The notes under the pieces were generated by a model. The model saw only the letters and a list, made by a program, of their open reading frames with translations. It was not told the origin of the DNA and did no database searches. The position numbers were made by a program, and so were the translations under genes. From JAGDXZ01 sp049965975 (GTDB lineage: Archaea; Micrarchaeota; Micrarchaeia; Micrarchaeales; CABMGC01): DNA of 5,434 bases. The stretch covers positions 1 through 5,434 of the forward strand of contig JBMFVN010000046.1 in the NCBI GenBank assembly GCA_049965975.1, given 5' to 3'. Shown here one piece after another: positions 1 through 5,398 of this stretch; within the stretch, counting starts at the first letter, position 1, and the number at the start of each line of letters is the position of its first letter.

Positions 1-55
1 GGCCGCATGAAGGGCTGTGGACCCTCAGGACCGGGTCCGACTCCCGGACAAGGCC
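1..55 (+). tRNA. tRNA-His (anticodon GTG), 5' part cut off by window edge
   Basis: This is the 3' part of a histidine tRNA; the acceptor 5' strand, the 5' D-stem and part of the D-loop lie outside the window. GG at 1-2 fits G18-G19, and GCAT at 5-8 fits the 3' D-stem. The anticodon loop is CTGTGGA at 15-21, giving anticodon GTG at 17-19 after the invariant U33. Its stem pairs 11-14 with 22-25, and the fifth pair (10 with 26) is an A-C mismatch. The variable loop has 4 nt (27-30). The T-arm has a 5-bp stem (31-35 with 43-47) around the 7-nt loop TCCGACT. The acceptor 3' strand is 48-54. Discriminator C at 55 is the known bacterial and archaeal tRNA-His identity base, which pairs with G-1. CCA is not encoded. 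No intron interrupts the visible anticodon loop. One oddity is C where the nearly universal U55 should be. The His call rests on anticodon plus C73; completeness cannot be judged. Confidence 0.8.
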
Positions 56-95
56 TATATACTAACTTGCTGCTTAGACTACCTGCTTTTACGAT

Positions 96-160
96 AGCAA
101 ATTCATTTTTGCTCTTCACTGTTTTACAGTCTTTCCATCCTTTTTTCTTTCTTTTCTTTT
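96..160 (+). terminator. Probable terminator region after tRNA-His
   Basis: The 106-bp gap between the tRNA and the end of the AAA gene holds two small hairpins on the plus strand: AGCAAA (96-101) with TTTGCT (108-113), and ACTGT (118-122) with ACAGT (126-130). A strongly T-rich tract follows at 131-160, including T6 at 141-146. Archaeal RNA polymerase stops at T-runs on the non-template strand, so this would end plus-strand transcription from the tRNA. The T5 at 106-110 alone could also do it. The minus strand here is A-rich and offers no T-run for the convergent AAA gene. The hairpins are short and may be chance. Confidence 0.45.
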
Positions 161-161
161 A

Positions 162-1673
162 TCAAAAAACGTGTAAAGCAACAAATCTAATAAGCTTTAC
201 AAGTATCTTGTACCAAGTGCTAGACTTCCTCTTGACATCCTTCACAAGGGGCTTGTACTGGACCTTTTCCTCAGGCGTGAGCTTTCCCTCCTTGACAACT
301 TCAGTCTTCTTGCCGTCAACGATCTGCGTTTCTGTCTTGCTTATTATCTCTTTTCTCATCATTCCGTACCATTCATCAAGCGTGCTACCGTGCTCTTTTA
401 TCATTCTCAGGAAATCTTTCATCATTACCTTTCTTTTTCTTCCTGTTTTGTCCTCTTCGACCGCAGGAATTAGCGCTGCCTTGTCGCAAACATCTGCTAT
501 GTCTGCCTGAGAAAAGCCCATTGTTGCCCTGGCAAGCCTGCCGAAACTTATCCTGCCAAGAGGCATGTTCCTTGTGTTGTACTTGAACGCGGCTTTTCTT
601 GCTTTGTAATTAGGCGGCGGGAAATATATGCGCTCTCCAAATCTTCCGCTTCTTTTGAGCGCAGGGTCCATGTCCCACGGTTGGTTTGTAGCTCCGATTA
701 CGAATATGCCTTCAGGGTTCTTTTCTACGCCGTCCATCTCTGTTAGGAAAGCGTTGACAGCCATTCTCATGTAGCTCATTTGCTCTCCGCCACTGTCCCT
801 TTTCATTCCCAAAGCGTCTATCTCGTCGAAGAAAAGTATGCAAGGTGTGTGCTGCCTCGCCTGCTCGAAGACTGCATGCAAGTTCTTTTCAGTATTGCCA
901 GCATACATGTCTACTATTTCATGTATCCTTACAACTATAACATTCGACTGCGTCTCGCCTGCTATTGCATTTACTATGAAAGTCTTGCCGTTTCCAGGCG
1001 GGCCATAGAAAAGAACGCCTAGGCCAAGCTTCTTGCCATAGGCCCTGAGCAGCTCAGGTTTTCTTATTGCAAGAATTATGTTCTCATAGATCAATTCCTT
1101 TTGCTTTTCCAAGCCCACTACATCTTTGAACGTTATGTTTGACTTGTACCACCTTACTTTCTTTATCTGGCCTTCTTCAACAACCGTCTCGTTCTCTTCT
1201 TCAGCCGGCTTTACGTTTGTAGGCTCACTGCCGCTAGTGACCTGCATCTGAGCTTGTGGCGCAGCGCTTGTGCTGTTTATCTTGCTGTTTAACTGCTCGA
1301 GCCTTACCTTTGCCTGTTGGTAATTCGGATTGAGCTTTAGAGATTTAGTATACCACTCCTTTGCCTCTTCGTAGTTGCCTTGGTATTCCTTTATTAAGCC
1401 CATTACGTAAGGCGCATCGTAGCTGTCTGGCTCCAGTTCCATTACCTTCTCTGCGTCGAGCTGTGCATTGTCGTACCTGTTTATAAGTGCGTAGGAAAGA
1501 GCTCTGTTGAAATACGCACTTGAATACACAGGGTCAAGCTTTATAGCTTGCGTGTAAAGGTCTATCGCCTCTTCGAATCTATTCTGCTCGAAGAGCTCTC
1601 CTGCCTTAGTATAAAGTTCCTTTGCCTGAGGATTTCTAGTGTCTGCCTTCTTGCTCTGGTCTTCATCAGCCAT
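162..1673 (-). CDS. TPR-repeat AAA+ ATPase (Vps4/katanin/Cdc48-like AAA module)
   Basis: A 503-residue protein joining an N-terminal TPR domain to one AAA+ ATPase module. Three exact 34-residue TPRs span 17-50, 51-84 and 85-118, each ending in an L-D/E-P or L-N-P type turn, and a capping helix follows at about 119-130. A Ser/Ala/Glu-rich, probably disordered linker (about 131-168) leads to the AAA core. The core has Walker A GPPGNGKT (224-231), an aromatic pore loop Y257-A-G, Walker B ILFFDEIDAL (279-288, with D283 and E284), sensor-1 N330 in IGATNQP, arginine fingers R341 and R344 in the second region of homology, and a sensor-2 region near GFSQADI (386-392). All catalytic positions look intact, so an ATP-driven hexameric unfoldase or remodeller is likely; the TPRs would bind a partner or substrate. 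The C-terminal tail is basic and ends in a hydrophobic, possibly amphipathic helix (about 486-503). The start ATG lies about 8 nt after the predicted transcription start. The client is unknown. Confidence 0.9.
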   Translation of the reverse strand: MADEDQSKKADTRNPQAKELYTKAGELFEQNRFEEAIDLYTQAIKLDPVYSSAYFNRALSYALINRYDNAQLDAEKVMELEPDSYDAPYVMGLIKEYQGNYEEAKEWYTKSLKLNPNYQQAKVRLEQLNSKINSTSAAPQAQMQVTSGSEPTNVKPAEEENETVVEEGQIKKVRWYKSNITFKDVVGLEKQKELIYENIILAIRKPELLRAYGKKLGLGVLFYGPPGNGKTFIVNAIAGETQSNVIVVRIHEIVDMYAGNTEKNLHAVFEQARQHTPCILFFDEIDALGMKRDSGGEQMSYMRMAVNAFLTEMDGVEKNPEGIFVIGATNQPWDMDPALKRSGRFGERIYFPPPNYKARKAAFKYNTRNMPLGRISFGRLARATMGFSQADIADVCDKAALIPAVEEDKTGRKRKVMMKDFLRMIKEHGSTLDEWYGMMRKEIISKTETQIVDGKKTEVVKEGKLTPEEKVQYKPLVKDVKRKSSTWYKILVKLIRFVALHVF

Positions 1674-1700
1674 ATGCTTTCATATTTTTCTTTTTTCTTT

Positions 1701-1716
1701 TTATTTATATTATTAA
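1701..1716 (-). promoter_or_regulatory. TATA-like box for the AAA gene, possibly bidirectional
   Basis: On the minus strand AATATAAATAA (1711-1701) resembles an archaeal TATA box. With the usual spacing of about 26 bp, transcription would start near 1681 and leave a leader of only about 8 nt before the ATG at 1673. No Shine-Dalgarno-like sequence is seen in that leader, so initiation would be essentially leaderless. On the plus strand the same patch reads TTTATATTATTAA (1704-1716), which would place a start near 1734, just ahead of the ATG at 1741. The box is inferred from composition and spacing, not from a consensus score. Confidence 0.45.
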
Positions 1717-1740
1717 CTATTCAGCACAGCATTCTGCAAA

Positions 1741-1809
1741 ATGGCAAAAATAGCAAGAGGGATGTGGAAGGCAACCAAAACCAAAATGACACCAGGCCAT
1801 CTGGTATAG
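1741..1809 (+). CDS. Possible leaderless small ORF, 22 residues, basic peptide
   Basis: A 22-codon ORF starts at ATG 1741 and stops at TAG 1807-1809, divergent from the AAA gene. The peptide begins MAKIARGMWK and ends TPGHLV; it has five Lys, one Arg, one His, one Trp and no acidic residue. A TATA-like patch at 1704-1716 predicts a transcription start near 1734, only about 7 nt before the ATG, which fits leaderless archaeal initiation. A T-rich tract at 1854-1870 could end such a transcript. Against it: an ORF this short is expected by chance in a gap this size, the AT-rich patch is explained equally well by the AAA promoter, and I recognise no family. It is not a clear match to the tiny ribosomal protein eL41. 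The second half overlaps an inverted repeat, so the stretch may be a structured RNA instead. Confidence 0.2.
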   Translation: MAKIARGMWKATKTKMTPGHLV

Positions 1810-1822
1810 TTAGCCTTCCACA
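1763..1822. repeat. Nested inverted repeat in the AAA/kinase gap
   Basis: TGTGGAAGGC (1763-1772) and GCCTTCCACA (1813-1822) form a perfect 10-bp inverted repeat around 40 bases. Inside it, ACCAG (1791-1795) and CTGGT (1801-1805) form a second 5-bp stem with a GCCAT loop. The two stems are separated by 18 nt on one side and 7 nt on the other. On the minus strand, T4 runs lie between the stems (1786-1783 and 1780-1777) and a T5 run lies just beyond (1751-1747), so it could act as the 3' end or attenuator of the CoA-kinase transcript. On either strand ACA directly follows a 7-bp version of the outer stem, reminiscent of H/ACA guide RNA, but the upper stem is too short and no kink-turn is evident. 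No box C/D motifs are seen. Confidence 0.45.
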
Positions 1823-1868
1823 AGACAACATGTATAGCAAACTTCTTAAATGCACTTTTCATCTTCTT

Positions 1869-2405
1869 TTACTTGGCTATTTCTTTTTTCATTTTTGCGA
1901 GCAATCCGTTTGCTATTGTCTTTGCCCTTTTATCTACCCTTATTGCCTCTATGCCTTTGCCTGGAAGCCCATAAACTACAAAACAACCCTTTGGGGCAAA
2001 ATGAATGCAAGCAAGTGCAGCAAGGTCTTCTTCGCCAACTACCTGTATTGCTGCACGCTTAAGTTTCATGGATTCGCGTACAGCATTCCAAAGCTCATAG
2101 CCTATTACGCCTTGCTTGTTTTTTACTTTAGCTCTTTTAGGATAAGTGCGTTCGATCAGCCGCGATCTGTGCCTTGTCCTTTTTGTCTTGAAATCGAAAA
2201 TTGCAAGCTTAGGCACTATGCCCTTGCGCAAAAGCGTAGATGTCACCATGTCGCCTACGCTTATTACCTTGTTTTGTTTTATCAGTTCAATGAGCCTTTG
2301 CTCATTTACTACAAGCCCATAATTTCTTGTAAGCTTGCTCCTAAGCCTGCCTGGCAGCACAAAAGATTCGTTAGGCGAAAGCTTCACTTTGTTTTTTCTG
2401 CCCAT
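1869..2405 (-). CDS. GTP-dependent dephospho-CoA kinase (DUF359/COG1909 family)
   Basis: A 178-residue cytosolic enzyme predicted to phosphorylate the ribose 3'-OH of dephospho-CoA with GTP, the last step of CoA synthesis in archaea. This activity is established for the Thermococcus kodakarensis member of the family (TK1697), which is unrelated to bacterial and eukaryotic CoaE. Family signatures are visible in order: GDMVT (51-55), the LAIFDFKTKR stretch (67-76; relatives usually have IVDGKTKR), VGEEDLAAL (123-131) with acidic E125, E126 and D127, and PKGCFVVYGLPGKG (138-151; relatives usually have YGQP). Length fits the family. The basic N-terminus and the K/R-rich stretch at 74-97 are notable. 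The ATG at 2405 has a TATA-like box at the right distance for a near-leaderless mRNA, and no later Met comes before the GD motif. It lies 40 bp after nrdG on the same strand; no metabolic link to nrdDG is evident. Confidence 0.88.
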   Translation of the reverse strand: MGRKNKVKLSPNESFVLPGRLRSKLTRNYGLVVNEQRLIELIKQNKVISVGDMVTSTLLRKGIVPKLAIFDFKTKRTRHRSRLIERTYPKRAKVKNKQGVIGYELWNAVRESMKLKRAAIQVVGEEDLAALACIHFAPKGCFVVYGLPGKGIEAIRVDKRAKTIANGLLAKMKKEIAK

Positions 2406-2412
2406 ATGCCAA

Positions 2413-2442
2413 ATTATTTTATACAGAGCGATTTATTATTTT
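2413..2442 (-). promoter_or_regulatory. Promoter region of the CoA-kinase gene
   Basis: The 40-bp gap between nrdG and the kinase holds two AT-rich boxes on the minus strand. AAAATAATAAAT (2442-2431) is the better placed: a start about 26 bp downstream would fall near 2410, roughly 5 nt before the ATG at 2405. GTATAAAATAAT (2424-2413) looks more like a TATA box but would start transcription inside the gene, near 2393. No Shine-Dalgarno sequence precedes the ATG, which favours a short-leader transcript from the first box. Read-through from nrdDG is also possible, because no T-run separates the genes. Confidence 0.4.
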
Positions 2443-2445
2443 GTG

Positions 2446-3159
2446 CTATATGTTTTTGATTACGCACTTTTTGACAATGCCTGCTTCTTCTATTTTCTTC
2501 TTTATTTCGTTAAGCTCTTCTATCTTCAAAGGCTGCATGCTTCTTTTGCTGCTGTCGAGTATGTTTTTGTTGTCGAACTGCTGCAGGGAGTAGAGCTTTG
2601 CGCCTTTAACCTGCTTGGCTATTTCTACAAAATCATCTGCTGTGAAGTTTGGCAAGGCTGTAGTCCTGAATTCGTAGTCTATGTTTGAATTCAGCAGTAT
2701 CGATATGGATTTTTTGACGTTTTCAAGAAGTGCCTGTTCGCCGATTCCTATTGCTTCATAGTATTTTTCAAAAGGCGCCTTGACGTCCATCGCCACGTAG
2801 TCTACAAGGCCGCTGCTTATCATGCTCTCAAGCATGCCGGGATTTGTGCCGTTTGTGTCTAGCTTTACAAGAAGGCCAAGATCCTTTACGCCTTTTGCGA
2901 ATTCTGGCAGATCCTTTTGCACAGTAGGCTCGCCGCCGGTTATCGCAACACCGTCTATTACGCTTTTAGCTTCCTCGATTTTTTTCATTATTTCATTTTG
3001 CGTATAGATGGCGAGCTTGTCGTAGTTCTTGAATACTAGGTCTGCATTCTGGCAGAACCAGCACCTGAAGTTGCAGCCTACTGTAAAGACTACCGATGCC
3101 ACTTTGCCAGGATAATCTATTAAGCTTACTCTTTGGAAGCCGCCAATGTCCATGGTCAT
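2446..3159 (-). CDS. nrdG: Anaerobic ribonucleotide reductase activating protein, radical SAM (NrdG)
   Basis: A 237-residue radical-SAM activase that uses a [4Fe-4S] cluster and S-adenosylmethionine to place the glycyl radical on NrdD. The cluster motif CX3CX2C is C29-NFR-C33-WF-C36, and the SAM-binding GGEP lies at 75-78 (ITGGEPTVQ). The N-terminal GFQRVSLIDYPGKVASVVFTVGCNF region is typical of the longer archaeal and bacterial NrdG2-type activases, which run to about 230 residues against about 155 in E. coli NrdG. I chose the ATG at 3159-3157 because it forms an ATGA overlap with the nrdD stop (TGA, 3158-3156), the classic sign of translational coupling. The frame stays open up to an ATG at 3246, but that extra segment overlaps the end of nrdD and resembles no NrdG N-terminus. 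A second ATG two codons on (3153) is also possible. Its only clear partner is the adjacent NrdD. Confidence 0.93.
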   Translation of the reverse strand: MTMDIGGFQRVSLIDYPGKVASVVFTVGCNFRCWFCQNADLVFKNYDKLAIYTQNEIMKKIEEAKSVIDGVAITGGEPTVQKDLPEFAKGVKDLGLLVKLDTNGTNPGMLESMISSGLVDYVAMDVKAPFEKYYEAIGIGEQALLENVKKSISILLNSNIDYEFRTTALPNFTADDFVEIAKQVKGAKLYSLQQFDNKNILDSSKRSMQPLKIEELNEIKKKIEEAGIVKKCVIKNI

Positions 3160-5309
3160 GCCTTGCTGCTTTGCTCCTGCTCTGTTGCTATTACCTTGTC
3201 GTAGGTCTTCCTGTCCTTGAATTCCTCCTGCTTGCCTGCATTCCACTGGCTTAGAGGCCTGAGATAGCCTACTATTCTAGAGTAGACTTCGCACCTAGTC
3301 TTTGTCCCTTCTTTCTCGCACTCCGGGCAGTATTCGTGGTTGCCGCTTATGTAGCCGTGCACAGGGCAGATGCTGAACGTTGGCGTTATAGTGTAGTAAG
3401 GCAGTCTATAGTTCTGGGCTATCTTCTTAACTAGCCCCTTCACGCTTTCTGGATCTGGTGCAGCTTCGCCAAGAAACACGTGCAATACTGTGCCGCCTGT
3501 ATATTTTGTCTGGAGCTCGTCCTGCAGGTTCAATACCTCTATTACATCTTCGCTGTAGTCTACCGGCAGCAGCGATGAATTAGTGTAATACGGCTCTGCA
3601 CCTTTTGCTACTGCTTGCGAGTTTGCCACTTTTATGTCCTTGAACTTTGCCATGTCTTTTCTTGCCAAGTCGTAAGCCGTGCTTTCGGCAGGAGTTGCTT
3701 CCAAGTTGTATATGTTGCCTGTTTCTAGCTGGTAGTCTGCAAGCTTCGAGCGCATGAAGTCTAGCACTTTTATTGCGAATTCCCTTCCTTCCTTGCTTCC
3801 CAAGTCCTTGCCCATGTAATTGAGCATGGCTTCGTTCATTGCTATCAGGCCTATTGTCGAGAAGTGGTTCTTCCAGTAGCCGCCAAAAGTGTCTTTTATG
3901 GTCTGCAGGTAAAACTTCGAATACGGGTACAGGCCCATGTCTGTGTACTTTTCAAGCACCTTCCTCTTTACCTCCAGGGCTTCCTTTGCTATATCCATAA
4001 GCTTTTCAAGCCTTTCGAAGAATTCGGTATCGTCTTTTGACAAGTAGCCTATTCTTGCCATGTTTATTGTTATTACTCCTATGCTGCCAGTGAGCGGGTT
4101 TGCTCCGAATAGACCTCCGCCGCGCTTCTTGAGCTCCCTTGTATCGAGCCTGAGCCTGCAGCACATGCTCCTGGCATCTTCAGGCTTCATGTCGCTGTTT
4201 ACGAAGTTGGCAAAATAAGGAATGCCGTACTTAGCTGTCATTGCCCATATGGGGTCATAGGTGCTGTTTTCCCAGTCGAAATCCTTGGTTATGTTGTAAG
4301 TAGGTATAGGAAAAGTGAACACCCTGTTGCTAGCATCGCCTTCTGTCATTACCTCTGCAAAGGCCCTGTTTATAATGTCTGCTTCTTCCTGGTACTCTGC
4401 ATAAGTATCATTTTGCAGCTCGCCCCCTATTATAACAGGCTCGTGCTCCATGTACCTTGGCATTTTGAGGTCTAGCGTTAGATTTGTGAAAGGCGTTTGG
4501 AAGCCTACCCTTGTAGGCACATTCATGTTGAAGATGAATTCCTGCATTGCTTGCTTCACATCTTCGTATGAAAGTTTGTCGTGCCTTACAAAAGGTGCAA
4601 GATAAGAGTCGAAGTTAGAAAATGCCTGTGCTCCTGCGCTCTCGCCTTGCAAGGTATAAAAGAAGTTGACCATCTGAAGCAATGCCGTTCTTAGATGCTT
4701 TGGCGGCTTGCTTTCTATCTTCCCTGGTGCTCCCCTGAAGCCGCGCATGAGAAGGTCTCTAAGATCCCAGCCAACGCAATATGGGCCTAGCACGCCCATC
4801 TGGTGTATGTGGAAGTCGCCGCTTACGTGAGCCCTCTTCGCTTCCTGCGGATATATCTTGTTGAGCCAGTATTTAGCTATTATCTTAGAGGTTATGTAAA
4901 AGTTAAGGCCCTGCAGGGAATAGCTCTCGTTAGAGTTCTCTTTTACGAACCAGTCCTTCTGGTAAAGGTAATTGTCTATCAGGTCGACCTCGTTGAACAT
5001 CGCTATGCCTTCACGAAGGTCCTGGTGCTGCTTCCTGTAGAGAATGTATGCCTTTGCAAGCTCCGGGTAGTCGTTTTCTATTATCACTTTCTCAACAATA
5101 TCCTGAATTTCCTCAACGCTAGGATATTCCTTGCTTTCGCGTGCCTCAAGCTTTTCGATTACCTGGTCTGTCATTTTAGCGGCAACGCCCTGCCTCTTGT
5201 CTTCGTCGAAATCTACTGCGAACATCGCTTTGAGTATTGCGTTCTCTATCCTGCTTCTGTCAAAATCTACTATTGTGCCATCCCTTTTAACAATTTTAGA
5301 CAAAGCCAT
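3156..5309 (-). CDS. nrdD: Anaerobic (class III) ribonucleoside-triphosphate reductase
   Basis: A complete 717-residue glycyl-radical enzyme that reduces NTPs to dNTPs under anoxic conditions. An N-terminal ATP-cone (about 3-95, starting KIVKRDGTIVDFD) should give allosteric control by ATP and dATP. The catalytic barrel contains the conserved YCVGWDL (177-183, C178), the RSMCCRLRL segment (380-388) whose C383/C384 pair includes the expected thiyl-radical cysteine, and GGGLFGANPLTGSIGVITINM (397-417). The C-terminal zinc site is C648-x2-H651 with C661-x2-C664, and the glycyl-radical loop is RIVGY (678-682), with the radical on G681. No intein interrupts it, although archaeal nrdD genes are a known intein site. 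The ATG at 5309 is preceded by a good ribosome-binding site and a TATA-like box. nrdG overlaps its stop codon. Whether the reductant is formate or a redoxin cannot be settled by eye. Confidence 0.97.
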   Translation of the reverse strand: MALSKIVKRDGTIVDFDRSRIENAILKAMFAVDFDEDKRQGVAAKMTDQVIEKLEARESKEYPSVEEIQDIVEKVIIENDYPELAKAYILYRKQHQDLREGIAMFNEVDLIDNYLYQKDWFVKENSNESYSLQGLNFYITSKIIAKYWLNKIYPQEAKRAHVSGDFHIHQMGVLGPYCVGWDLRDLLMRGFRGAPGKIESKPPKHLRTALLQMVNFFYTLQGESAGAQAFSNFDSYLAPFVRHDKLSYEDVKQAMQEFIFNMNVPTRVGFQTPFTNLTLDLKMPRYMEHEPVIIGGELQNDTYAEYQEEADIINRAFAEVMTEGDASNRVFTFPIPTYNITKDFDWENSTYDPIWAMTAKYGIPYFANFVNSDMKPEDARSMCCRLRLDTRELKKRGGGLFGANPLTGSIGVITINMARIGYLSKDDTEFFERLEKLMDIAKEALEVKRKVLEKYTDMGLYPYSKFYLQTIKDTFGGYWKNHFSTIGLIAMNEAMLNYMGKDLGSKEGREFAIKVLDFMRSKLADYQLETGNIYNLEATPAESTAYDLARKDMAKFKDIKVANSQAVAKGAEPYYTNSSLLPVDYSEDVIEVLNLQDELQTKYTGGTVLHVFLGEAAPDPESVKGLVKKIAQNYRLPYYTITPTFSICPVHGYISGNHEYCPECEKEGTKTRCEVYSRIVGYLRPLSQWNAGKQEEFKDRKTYDKVIATEQEQSSKA

Positions 5310-5312
5310 GCC

Positions 5313-5319
5313 ATCACCC
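5313..5319 (-). promoter_or_regulatory. Ribosome-binding site of nrdD
   Basis: Read on the minus strand, GGGTGAT stands 3 nt before the ATG. GGTGAT is complementary to the AUCACC near the 3' end of archaeal 16S rRNA, and for this part of the site the close spacing is normal. It supports the 5309 start and contrasts with the kinase and AAA genes, which show no such site. Confidence 0.65.
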
Positions 5320-5336
5320 TTTGGTTACTGCCTTTC

Positions 5337-5354
5337 ATTAAATTTTTAAATAGC
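5337..5354 (-). promoter_or_regulatory. TATA-box promoter of nrdDG
   Basis: Minus-strand GCTATTTAAAAATTTAAT (5354-5337) holds a TATA-like core, TTTAAAAA, centred near 5346. The purine-rich GCGAGCAAAGC immediately upstream could serve as the BRE. A start about 26 bp downstream falls near 5320, giving a leader of about 11 nt that begins essentially at the ribosome-binding site. No operator-like palindrome is obvious between the box and the gene. Confidence 0.5.
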
Positions 5355-5373
5355 TTTGCTCGCTTTTCGTAAC

Positions 5374-5398
5374 AAAAAAATGGCATCGCAGTATGCCA
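5374..5398 (-). terminator. Hairpin plus T7 terminator of an upstream gene
   Basis: On the minus strand TGGCAT (5398-5393) pairs perfectly with ATGCCA (5386-5381) around a 6-nt loop, and seven T follow directly (5380-5374). This is the layout of an intrinsic terminator, and the T7 alone would suit archaeal termination. It would end a minus-strand gene lying beyond 5434 and insulate it from the nrdD promoter just downstream. The remaining bases (5399-5434) are AT-rich with stops in several frames, and I see no coding sequence in them. Confidence 0.6.

Noticed and set aside
1..55. A complete minimal tRNA lacking its D-arm, because the window's first bases GGCC match the expected G-1 and acceptor start
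   Set aside because: Bases 1-8 fit the D-loop GG and 3' D-stem of a normal tRNA-His, and acceptor pairing fails beyond the first four bases, so truncation by the window edge is simpler.
7..510. A 167-codon open frame on the plus strand beginning in the tRNA
   Set aside because: It starts inside tRNA-His, crosses the T-rich terminator and then runs antisense to the AAA gene. The product is low-complexity Ser/Phe/Leu.
1763..1822. Box C/D sRNA or a full H/ACA guide RNA
   Set aside because: No RUGAUGA or CUGA boxes are found, the upper stem has only 5 bp and no kink-turn is visible. Only the outer stem plus ACA fits.
1548..2459. A 303-codon open frame on the plus strand
   Set aside because: It runs antisense across the AAA start, the gap and the whole CoA-kinase gene. 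Its product is rich in Phe, Tyr, Leu and Cys, as expected from an antisense frame, while the opposite strand encodes recognisable families.
3160..3246. A 29-residue N-terminal extension of NrdG
   Set aside because: It would overlap nrdD by about 90 bases, is Gln/Gly-rich and unlike NrdG, and the ATGA overlap at 3159 gives a normal start.
4803..5372. A 189-codon plus-strand frame opposite the start of nrdD
   Set aside because: It is antisense to the nrdD ATP-cone region and resembles no known protein.
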